From Minisyncoccota bacterium (GTDB taxonomy: Bacteria; Patescibacteriota; Minisyncoccia; Minisyncoccales; CG1-02-41-26), in assembly GCA_028715435.1 (NCBI GenBank), contig JAQURU010000053.1, forward strand, positions 1 to 5,118: 5,118 bases of DNA, in the 5' to 3' direction. The notes under the pieces are model-generated. The model saw only the letters and a list, made by a program, of their open reading frames with translations. It was not told the origin of the DNA and did no database searches. The translations under genes and the position numbers were made by a program. Numbering within the stretch: the stretch's first letter is position 1; the number at the start of each line of letters is the position of its first letter. Positions 1 to 5,118 of this stretch are shown piece after piece.

Positions 1-632
1 CCAGTAGCTTGATTGCTATTGTGTTTGTTTTGTTCGGCGGATACGCTTTTATTGAACCATCAGATGTGGATGCCACAAGCACTTCAACATTGGTGGTGGC
101 TTCTTTGTTTGTGTCTGAAGAAATTACTTTGTCAGCTCCAGCTGCTTTCTCTTTATCTCCGAATATGTCAATGAGTAATAGTTCATCATCTGCTACTGGT
201 ACTTGGAATGTAAAAACCAACTCACAAGCTGGCTACACCTTAAGTTTGCATGCTAGCCAAGAAGATGCATTAGTTGCTACCACTACAGGTGAAGTGTTTC
301 AGGATTGCCCTACATCAACTCCTGATTTTTGGAATCAGGGTTGCGCTACAAGTACAGGTTATGTGTTTGGTTTTTCTGCTTATGGCAATGCTGTGCCAAC
401 AGCTACTTGGGGAACAGGAGGGGATTGTGGAAGTTCTGGCAATCCATCAGAAACTTTAGAATACAGGGGGTTTAACAGCACCAATGACATTGAAATCGCT
501 TCAGCTAATTCAGAAACCAGTCCAAGTGGAACCGACTCTACTATGTGTTTAACTGCCACCCAGGGGTCAAGTGTTTATGCTCCAGACGGGCTTTACCAAG
601 CAACTATTACAGCCACAGCTACCACGCAATAA
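1..632 (+). CDS. Secreted WxL-like beta-sandwich surface protein, copy 1 (5' partial)
   Basis: The reading frame is open to the left edge: in-frame codons AGT, AGC and TTG at 3-11 follow no stop, so the TTG at 9 is probably not the real start. Aligned with the downstream paralogue without gaps at an offset of 696 bp, about 11 codons are missing, including the basic start of the signal peptide. What remains is the hydrophobic core (IAIVFVLFGG), then a Thr/Ser-rich mature protein with W-N-V near residue 66 (counted from the TTG), a G-Y-T-L-S-L strand, four cysteines (about 100, 112, 140 and 180) and a C-terminal strand GLYQATITATATTQ. That last strand recalls the Y-x-A-T-L-T-W-T-L ending of Firmicutes WxL domains, without its Trp. 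Four cysteines in an exported protein suggest disulfides. The likely role is a non-enzymatic surface or adhesive subunit. The gene is reliable; the WxL relationship is inferred. Confidence 0.85.
   Translation, partial: SSLIAIVFVLFGGYAFIEPSDVDATSTSTLVVASLFVSEEITLSAPAAFSLSPNMSMSNSSSSATGTWNVKTNSQAGYTLSLHASQEDALVATTTGEVFQDCPTSTPDFWNQGCATSTGYVFGFSAYGNAVPTATWGTGGDCGSSGNPSETLEYRGFNSTNDIEIASANSETSPSGTDSTMCLTATQGSSVYAPDGLYQATITATATTQ
228..491 (+). repeat. Near-identical core of the duplicated gene, copy 1
   Basis: This 264-nt stretch matches 924-1187 at all but one position: T at 353 versus C at 1049, a silent Ser codon change (AGT/AGC). It encodes GYTLSLHAS through the N-S-T-N-D-I segment, including three of the four cysteines. 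Sharp edges against about 80% identical flanks mark it as a probable gene-conversion tract. Confidence 0.9.
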
Positions 633-665
633 AAAGGTCGTAAAATTTTTGCTTATTTTATTAAC

Positions 666-1328
666 GTGAATAAAAAATTATTATTTTGTTTGGCAGTTCA
701 GCCTCTTTTGATTTGTTTTATTTTACTATTTGGCGGATACGCTTTTGTTGAACCATCAGATGTGGATGCCACAAGCACCTCAACATTGGTAGTGGCTTCT
801 TTAACTGTTGGGGCTGAAATCTCGTTAACTCCTCCAGATGCCATTACTTTATCTCCGAATATCACAATGAGCAACAGCTCTTCATCTGCCACTGGCACTT
901 GGAATGTTAAAACAAGCGCGGCCGCTGGCTACACCTTAAGTTTGCATGCTAGCCAAGAAGATGCATTAGTTGCTACCACTACAGGTGAAGTGTTTCAGGA
1001 TTGCCCTACATCAACTCCTGATTTTTGGAATCAGGGTTGCGCTACAAGCACAGGTTATGTGTTTGGTTTTTCTGCTTATGGCAATGCTGTGCCAACAGCT
1101 ACTTGGGGAACAGGAGGGGATTGTGGAAGTTCTGGCAATCCATCAGAAACTTTAGAATACAGGGGGTTTAACAGCACCAATGACATTCAAATTGCTGTAG
1201 AGGGTGCTGGCACAGGAGCAGGGGGAACCGACTCTACCATGTGTTTAACTGCCACTCAAGGGTCAAGTGTTTATGCTCCAGACGGGCTTTACCAAGCAAC
1301 TATCACTGGTACAGCTACCACGCAATAA
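666..1328 (+). CDS. Secreted WxL-like beta-sandwich surface protein, copy 2
   Basis: This is a 220-residue tandem paralogue of the preceding gene, starting at GTG. The start is supported by a textbook signal peptide: MNKK, a hydrophobic run to about residue 23, and possible cleavage near residues 27-35. The mature part is rich in Thr, Ser, Ala and Gly and looks all-beta. Visible landmarks are TWNV at 78-81, GYTLSLHAS at 88-96, Cys113, Cys125, Cys153 and Cys193, and the final strand GLYQATITGTATTQ. There is no membrane helix, LPXTG motif or catalytic motif, so anchoring probably depends on a partner, plausibly the DUF916-like product encoded 32 nt downstream. Residues 87-174 are identical to copy 1, while the residues before and after differ. 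No good Shine-Dalgarno sequence precedes the GTG; an AAAGG lies about 29 nt upstream, too far to act normally. Substrate or ligand cannot be told. Confidence 0.88.
   Translation: MNKKLLFCLAVQPLLICFILLFGGYAFVEPSDVDATSTSTLVVASLTVGAEISLTPPDAITLSPNITMSNSSSSATGTWNVKTSAAAGYTLSLHASQEDALVATTTGEVFQDCPTSTPDFWNQGCATSTGYVFGFSAYGNAVPTATWGTGGDCGSSGNPSETLEYRGFNSTNDIQIAVEGAGTGAGGTDSTMCLTATQGSSVYAPDGLYQATITGTATTQ
924..1187 (+). repeat. Near-identical core of the duplicated gene, copy 2
   Basis: This is the partner of 228-491, with one silent mismatch at 1049. Its left edge abuts a GC-rich palindrome, GCGGCCGC at 918-925, which is absent from copy 1. The right edge is the first base of the GAA/CAA codon difference at 492/1188. 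Confidence 0.9.
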
Positions 1329-1334
1329 TCTTTG

Positions 1335-1364
1335 AAAAGGTTTGTTGAATATATGAAATTATGA
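1335..1364 (+). promoter_or_regulatory. Possible Shine-Dalgarno-like AAAAGG and coupled mini-ORF before the DUF916-like gene
   Basis: AAAAGG at 1335-1340 is followed 12 nt later by an ATG at 1353 that opens a three-codon ORF (Met-Lys-Leu). Its TGA at 1362-1364 overlaps the ATG of the main gene at 1361. This arrangement could allow termination-reinitiation at the real start, for which AAAAGG is 20 nt away and otherwise too distant. In AT-rich DNA it may well be chance. Confidence 0.2.
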
Positions 1365-2332
1365 AAAAAATAACTCTTATACTGCTTGCCGGATTAATTT
1401 GCTTTTATTCTTTAGCATTTCTTTCAACGGTTTTGGCTTTTGAAAAACAGCAGCTTTCCAGTGTTCCTTTAGTGAATGACTTTACCTTAGGGCCTGGTAA
1501 AATTGAAGTTTTAATGGAGCCGGGCACAACGGTTACTAAGAATTTAATGATTACAAATCGTTTAGGTAAAACAACGCACTTTAGGGTAGAGTTGGAAAAT
1601 TTTGTTGGTTCTGAACTTGGCGATACAGCTAGTGTACTTATCGGAGCCCAAAAAAGCCCTTATGCTTTAAGAGATTATTTGCATCCTGAGATTGAAGAAT
1701 TTTCTTTAGAGCATGGAGAAAGAATGGTTTTACCTGTTGATATTGTGATACCACCCAATATGGCTCCGGGCGGGCTTTATGGGTCAGTGCTTATTTCCAC
1801 TGCCCCTGATGAGTTGCCGGGCAAGGATACAGGTGAGCAAGCTGAAGGTCAAATACAGGTTGTTGGCCGGGTGGGCTGTTTGTTCTTTATTAGGGTAAAA
1901 GGCGAAGTAAATGAAAAAGGTTCTTTACTTAGCTTTGACACTGTGAAGTCAAAACATTTTTACCAGAAAACACCAATTGCTTTCAGCATTTTTTACAGTA
2001 ATCAGGGAAATGTTCATTTAAATCCTTATGGGATTATAACAATTAAGAATATCTTGGGCAGAGAGGTGGGCAGTGTAAATGTCGATGCCTATTTCGCTAT
2101 GCCTCAATCAAAAAGATATCGCGAAGTGCAATGGGAGAAGGGCCTAAGCTTGGGGTTATATACAGCTTCTTTGGCTTTGAATAGGGGATATTCCAATATT
2201 ATTGACAATGCCAAAGTTACTTTTTTTGTTTTTCCATTAAAAACAGTGGCTATTATTGCATTTTGCGTTCTTTTGTTAGTAGCTTTAATTTGGTTCTTAG
2301 CAACGAGATTTGAATTTAAAAGAAAATCATAA
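1361..2332 (+). CDS. Membrane-anchored WxLIP-like protein (DUF916/DUF3324 type)
   Basis: The 323-residue product has a signal peptide (about 1-26, MKKITLILL to VLA), two extracytoplasmic Ig-like domains, one membrane helix (about 295-313) and a short basic tail, FEFKRKS. The first domain (about 38-150) has the pattern of the DUF916 (WxLIP peptidoglycan-binding) family: F-T-L-G-P-G-K-I-E-V, M-E-P-G-T-T, an L-M-I-T-N strand, and I-P-P-N-M-A-P-G-G-L-Y-G near 130-141. The second (about 180-291) matches the DUF3324-type domain: an S-N-Q-G-N-V-H-L turn at 213-220, M-P-Q-S-K-R-Y-R-E-V-Q-W near 247-258, then G-L-Y-T-A-S. In Firmicutes such proteins sit beside WxL protein genes and are thought to form complexes with them at the wall. 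Here the gene lies between WxL-like paralogues, supporting the same partnership. Similar proteins with a FEFKRK end are, as I recall, common in Patescibacteria. Architecture is clear; the family call rests on motifs, not a profile search. Confidence 0.82.
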   Translation: MKKITLILLAGLICFYSLAFLSTVLAFEKQQLSSVPLVNDFTLGPGKIEVLMEPGTTVTKNLMITNRLGKTTHFRVELENFVGSELGDTASVLIGAQKSPYALRDYLHPEIEEFSLEHGERMVLPVDIVIPPNMAPGGLYGSVLISTAPDELPGKDTGEQAEGQIQVVGRVGCLFFIRVKGEVNEKGSLLSFDTVKSKHFYQKTPIAFSIFYSNQGNVHLNPYGIITIKNILGREVGSVNVDAYFAMPQSKRYREVQWEKGLSLGLYTASLALNRGYSNIIDNAKVTFFVFPLKTVAIIAFCVLLLVALIWFLATRFEFKRKS

Positions 2333-3113
2333 CAACATCATAATAAACAGAATGATAGTTTTGTTTGCCTTTCCTTCATTGCTGTTATTAGCAATTTTTT
2401 TGGGTTTTATAAATAGTGTGTTTGCTGAATCAATGGAAAGTTCTGGATACAAGATACAAGCTGATTCAATTAATGTTGGAGGAGTTAAGCAAACTTCCGA
2501 TAACTATCAGTCAGAGGATACAATTGGCGAAATAGGAACAGGTTTGTCGAGCAGCGACAATTATTTATTACAAGCAGGTTATCAGCAAATGCAGGAGGTT
2601 TATCTTGGGCTTTCGTTGTCAACTGTTTCTGTCACAATGAGTCCTGATATTGGTGGTCTAAGTGGAGGGGTTAGCAATGGTTCAACAACAGCAAGCGTAA
2701 TAACCGATAGCCCCAGCGGGTATTCTTTATCTGTTAAAGCCAGCACAGCTCCTGCCATGGCAACTTCCACAGATAGTTTTGATGATTATACGCCTCAAAC
2801 AGCTGATCCTGATTTTACCTGGTTAATATCAAATACAACTTCAGCATTTGGTTTCACTCCAGAAGGAACAGATATTGTGCAGAAATTTCAAGATAATGGT
2901 GTTGATACTTGCAATACTGGTTCTACTGACACACCTGATGCTTGTTGGTATAGATTTGCCACTTCCACTCAAACAATTGCTCAAAAAACTATTTCCAACC
3001 ATCCAGCGGGAAGTGCTACTTCCTTAAAGCTTAAAGCAGAATCAGGAACAAACCATATTCAAATAGCTGGGCAGTATCAAGCTGTAATTACTATTACAGC
3101 GGTTAGCAATTAA
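2310..3113 (+). CDS. Secreted S-x-N-Y repeat plus WxL-like domain protein (third paralogue)
   Basis: From the TTG at 2310 the product has 267 residues. This start overlaps the upstream gene by 23 nt but supplies Lys and Arg ahead of the hydrophobic segment (about 15-39, ending SVFA). The alternative ATG at 2352 gives 253 residues, no overlap and a signal peptide with no basic residue; the choice is open. Residues 43-91 hold a repeat module with S-x-x-Y/S-D-N-Y and T-I-G-E-I-G-T-G turns, ending L-Q-A-G-Y, a pattern seen in many bacterial secreted proteins. Residues 100-267 align along their length with the two proteins at the left of the window: S-P-D-I, GYSLSVKAS, a D-P-D-F/F-G-F block, Cys201 and Cys212, W-Y-R-F, and the last strand GQYQAVITITAVSN. 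W-N-V is replaced by A-S-V. No anchor is visible, so it probably docks on a membrane partner from the same operon. Confidence 0.83.
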   Translation: MNLKENHNNIIINRMIVLFAFPSLLLLAIFLGFINSVFAESMESSGYKIQADSINVGGVKQTSDNYQSEDTIGEIGTGLSSSDNYLLQAGYQQMQEVYLGLSLSTVSVTMSPDIGGLSGGVSNGSTTASVITDSPSGYSLSVKASTAPAMATSTDSFDDYTPQTADPDFTWLISNTTSAFGFTPEGTDIVQKFQDNGVDTCNTGSTDTPDACWYRFATSTQTIAQKTISNHPAGSATSLKLKAESGTNHIQIAGQYQAVITITAVSN

Positions 3114-3119
3114 TTAAAA

Positions 3120-4604
3120 ATGAAGAAACGTATTATAAAAATTTTAGCACTTACTATTATTTTCCAGCTTTTAGCGATTAATTTTGCAATTGCTCAAAGT
3201 TCTCAAAATGATGTGAAAATTAGTTTGCAAGTTGGCACAACCACGCCTTCTGTTTGCCTTGAAGATGATATTTGCGATACCGCAGGCGGGGAAACCGAAG
3301 CTAATTGCCCTCATGATTGCGGGTGTAACAATAATGGCTCTTGCGAATCTGCCAGAGGAGAAAATAACTCTAATTGTCCAAATGATTGTTATGTTGCTCC
3401 TCCTGTGATCCCCGTGAGCCCAGGGGCGGTTATTCCTTTTACTTCATTTAGAATTATTAATGTTTATGTTGGTCAAGTCACTGATCAATCAGCCCATGTT
3501 TCTTGGGTTATAGAGTCGCAAGCGCAGGCAATTTGCAAAGTTTTTTTGGGTCTCACTGAAAACTACGAGCAAGAAACAATTGCTAGTAACGTTTTTTCTA
3601 AGTTTCATGCAACGCAAATTACCGGGCTTTTGCCCTTCACAACATATCATTTTAAAATATACTGCCAAAGTATAAATTTCGCTGAAGCTCAAACTAAAGA
3701 TTTCCAATTTACAACTTTACCTTCTTTGGATAATGAACCTCCTAGCAATGTATCAGATTTTCAAGCAATTAATCAAGATAAGCAACTGAAGTTAACTTGG
3801 CAAAATCCATCAGATAATGATTTTAAAGAAGTGAGGATATTCAGAAGCGAAAAATTTTATCCCAGAGAGCCCCAAGACGGAACATTAGTTTATGTTGGCA
3901 ATAGCAATGAAGTTGAGGATTTAAACTTAGTCAATGGGAAAAGTTATTATTATACTGCTTTTGCTTATGATCTAGCTGGTAATCAATCTTCAGGCGCTTT
4001 AACTTTTGGGGTTCCAGGTATTGCAGAGATTCCCAGCAAACCTCCCATTGAAGAACCAATTGGGCCTGTGCCTCCAGAAGTGGCAAAAATTAGCTTAAAA
4101 GATTTTGATTTTCAACAGGGCGGCAAAAGGATTTTCCCAACAGACGATAACTCTCTTATCTTAAATTCCAATGAGCCAGTTAAGATTTCTATTGATTACG
4201 AAAAGGTTCCAGAAGTTTTAAAAACTATAATGCTAACTTTGCAAAAAGGTGACAAATACTTTTCATTTCTTTTAAAAATTGATAAAGACAAAACAAAATA
4301 CTTAGCCACAATTGCTCCTCCAGAGCCGGGAATTTATCCCTTATCAATTTATATTTTGGATTATAAAGAGCAGGCCTTAAAAAAAATTGACAGTATGTTA
4401 GAAATTCAGGGTCAAGGTGATGTAATGGGCCAAGAAAAAATTTTTGATTTGATAGTTGGAATAATAATTAGATACTGGCCCAATATTTTATTTCTCATTA
4501 TTTTAATAATCGCTATTATTACTGCTGTTGAAATCTACAAAAAGAAACGACAATCCGAAAATTATTACGAACATATCAAAAGTTATAAAAACTGGAAAAC
4601 TTAA
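3120..4604 (+). CDS. Membrane-anchored surface protein with Cys-rich repeats and two FN3-like domains
   Basis: The 494-residue product starts at an ATG only 6 nt after the previous stop, with a clear signal peptide (MKKRIIKIL to AIA, about 1-25). Two cysteine-rich units follow with the same spacing: C46-x5-C52-x10-C63-x3-C67 and C69-x5-C75-x10-C86-x3-C90, each holding G-E and N-C-P-x-D-C. After a proline-rich linker (92-106) come two fibronectin type III-like domains, about 110-199 (HVSWV, Y-H-F-K-I-Y, with C139 and C182 possibly paired) and about 207-298 (P-P-S-N-V-S-D-F, LTWQNP, YYYTAFAYDLAGN). A second Pro-rich linker (302-320) leads to another beta domain, about 322-430. One membrane helix (about 453-470) precedes a short tail, YKKKRQ onward. 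No enzyme motif is seen; binding or scaffolding at the surface is the likely role. Its topology matches the DUF916-like neighbour: large outside part, C-terminal anchor, basic inner tail. Confidence 0.85.
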   Translation: MKKRIIKILALTIIFQLLAINFAIAQSSQNDVKISLQVGTTTPSVCLEDDICDTAGGETEANCPHDCGCNNNGSCESARGENNSNCPNDCYVAPPVIPVSPGAVIPFTSFRIINVYVGQVTDQSAHVSWVIESQAQAICKVFLGLTENYEQETIASNVFSKFHATQITGLLPFTTYHFKIYCQSINFAEAQTKDFQFTTLPSLDNEPPSNVSDFQAINQDKQLKLTWQNPSDNDFKEVRIFRSEKFYPREPQDGTLVYVGNSNEVEDLNLVNGKSYYYTAFAYDLAGNQSSGALTFGVPGIAEIPSKPPIEEPIGPVPPEVAKISLKDFDFQQGGKRIFPTDDNSLILNSNEPVKISIDYEKVPEVLKTIMLTLQKGDKYFSFLLKIDKDKTKYLATIAPPEPGIYPLSIYILDYKEQALKKIDSMLEIQGQGDVMGQEKIFDLIVGIIIRYWPNILFLIILIIAIITAVEIYKKKRQSENYYEHIKSYKNWKT

Positions 4605-4613
4605 AAACTACAG

Positions 4614-5118
4614 ATGATTGCCCCATCTTATAAAAAACAAATATTAATAATTTTATTCGCTTTGCTGCTAATAGGTTTTGTTTTTACAGCAAAAGCCCAG
4701 TCCAATTTTACTGAGCAAATAAATTATCAAGGCAAGTTAGCCGCATCAAGCAGTGTGGCTGTTGAAGATGGGACAAAATGCATGAAATTTCGATTAATGG
4801 ATGATTTGACTGGTGGTGGTGAAATTTGGAGTGAAGTTTGGACCACCACAACTCTTTACGCAACAACAACCAATGGATTATTTTCTGTTATGCTTGGCTC
4901 TATTAGCAGTTTGTCTAACGTTGATTTTAACCAAGCGCTTTATTTAGAGGTTTCATTTGACCCGGATTGCGATGGAACGTATGAAGAACTATTTTCACCC
5001 AGAAAAACTTTGGGTGCTGTGCCAGCGGCTTTTGAAGCAGCTAAATTAGGCGGAAAAACAGAAGCTGCTTTTAGCACTTTAGCAGAAAATGAAAACATAT
5101 CAGGGGAGTGGACTTTTG
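4614..5118 (+). CDS. Secreted tail-fibre/collar-like surface protein (3' partial)
   Basis: The frame runs from the ATG at 4614, 9 nt after the preceding stop, to the window's right edge with no stop; 168 codons are visible. The signal peptide is clear: Y-K-K-Q, a hydrophobic stretch 10-24, and A-K-A-Q around 26-29. The mature N-terminus has the pattern of a domain common in long secreted proteins and phage-like fibres: I-N-Y-Q-G-K-L (36-42), K-C-M-K-F-R-L-M-D (55-63), G-G-G-E-I-W-S-E-V-W (67-76), N-G-L-F-S-V-M-L-G (87-95), L-Y-L-E-V (109-113), and F-S-P-R-K-T-L-G-A-V-P-A-A-F-E-A (127-142). Full-length relatives often continue into repeats and sometimes a C-terminal intramolecular chaperone or peptidase S74 domain. 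The I-S-G-E-W-T-F at the very end may begin such repeats, but this is outside the view. Cys56 and Cys119 could pair. Probable role: surface fibre or adhesin, by inference. Confidence 0.8.
   Translation, partial: MIAPSYKKQILIILFALLLIGFVFTAKAQSNFTEQINYQGKLAASSSVAVEDGTKCMKFRLMDDLTGGGEIWSEVWTTTTLYATTTNGLFSVMLGSISSLSNVDFNQALYLEVSFDPDCDGTYEELFSPRKTLGAVPAAFEAAKLGGKTEAAFSTLAENENISGEWTF

Larger units (their letters stand above)
36..1328 (+). repeat. Tandem gene duplication, 696-bp period
   Basis: Positions 36-632 and 732-1328 align without a single gap at an offset of 696 bp, up to and including the shared TAA stop. The stretch upstream of 36 (rest of the signal peptide) still aligns by protein but weakly in DNA. 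By hand count, differences are 40 in 192 nt (36-227), 1 in 264 nt (228-491) and 25 in 141 nt (492-632). The duplication is therefore old at its ends but nearly identical in the middle. Confidence 0.95.

Noticed and set aside
274..459. A 61-codon + strand ORF in another frame, with a near-identical twin at 970-1155
   Set aside because: Its apparent conservation is a by-product of the duplicated gene core. It is fully nested in a better-supported gene, and its composition is that of an out-of-frame reading.
633..665. The gap between the tandem copies as a promoter or terminator
   Set aside because: The 33-nt AT-rich spacer shows no GC-rich hairpin with a T tract and no convincing -35/-10 pair.
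698..898. A 66-codon ORF on the - strand
   Set aside because: It is antisense within copy 2, has no recognisable domain or start signal, and the + strand gene has a paralogue and a signal peptide.
918..925. GCGGCCGC (NotI-type palindrome) in AT-rich DNA, at the edge of the identical core; considered as a cloning scar or recombination site
   Set aside because: It is in frame and encodes part of S-A-A-A-G, and nothing vector-like adjoins it. One 8-bp palindrome at the tract edge is probably coincidence.
3489..3707. A 72-codon ORF on the - strand
   Set aside because: It is antisense within the first FN3-like domain of the 3120-4604 gene, with no family resemblance or operon context.
4379..4386. 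A run of eight A (and shorter runs such as seven T at 2221-2227) as possible phase-variation tracts
   Set aside because: Runs of this length are expected in AT-rich genes, and the frames continue intact through them.
1..5118. Alternative genetic code (TGA as Gly, known in some CPR lineages)
   Set aside because: No gene has an in-frame TGA and all visible stops are TAA, so nothing here requires recoding, although it does not rule it out for the genome.

Overview
The window is an AT-rich stretch of bacterial DNA with one continuous run of six genes. All are on the + strand and tightly packed: gaps run from about 6 to 33 nt, with one possible 23-nt overlap. Every product carries, or is inferred to carry, an N-terminal signal peptide, so the whole window is one extracytoplasmic or cell-surface operon. 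No RNA gene, transposase, CRISPR array, clear promoter or intrinsic terminator is visible. All five visible stop codons are TAA and no frame contains an internal TGA, which fits the standard bacterial code. The style of the proteins (small Thr/Ser-rich secreted beta proteins, a DUF916-like membrane protein ending in a FEFKRK-type tail, FN3 proteins with CP-DC cysteine repeats) and the weak Shine-Dalgarno signals suggest a Patescibacteria (CPR, Parcubacteria-like) genome. That placement is inference from protein style, not from a marker gene.

Layout: (1) 1-632 and 666-1328 are tandem paralogues of a small secreted beta-sandwich protein; the first is cut by the window's left edge. (2) 1361-2332 is a WxLIP-like (DUF916/DUF3324-type) protein with signal peptide, two Ig-like domains, one C-terminal membrane helix and a basic tail. 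(3) 2310-3113 is a third, diverged paralogue of the first two, with an added N-terminal S-x-N-Y repeat module. (4) 3120-4604 is a membrane-anchored protein with two cysteine-rich repeats and two fibronectin type III-like domains. (5) 4614 to the right edge is the start of a secreted protein with a tail-fibre/collar-like N-terminal domain; it is open at its 3' end.

The gene set resembles the WxL (Csc) surface loci of Firmicutes, where secreted WxL proteins are encoded beside a membrane-anchored DUF916/DUF3324 partner. Here the three small secreted proteins would be the WxL-like subunits, the 323-residue protein their membrane-anchored partner, and the FN3 protein and the tail-fibre-like protein further surface parts. 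The classical W-x-L signature is mostly missing, so this is a remote or parallel version of that system. The two tandem paralogues also share a 264-bp core with a single silent mismatch inside clearly diverged flanks, which points to recent gene conversion.
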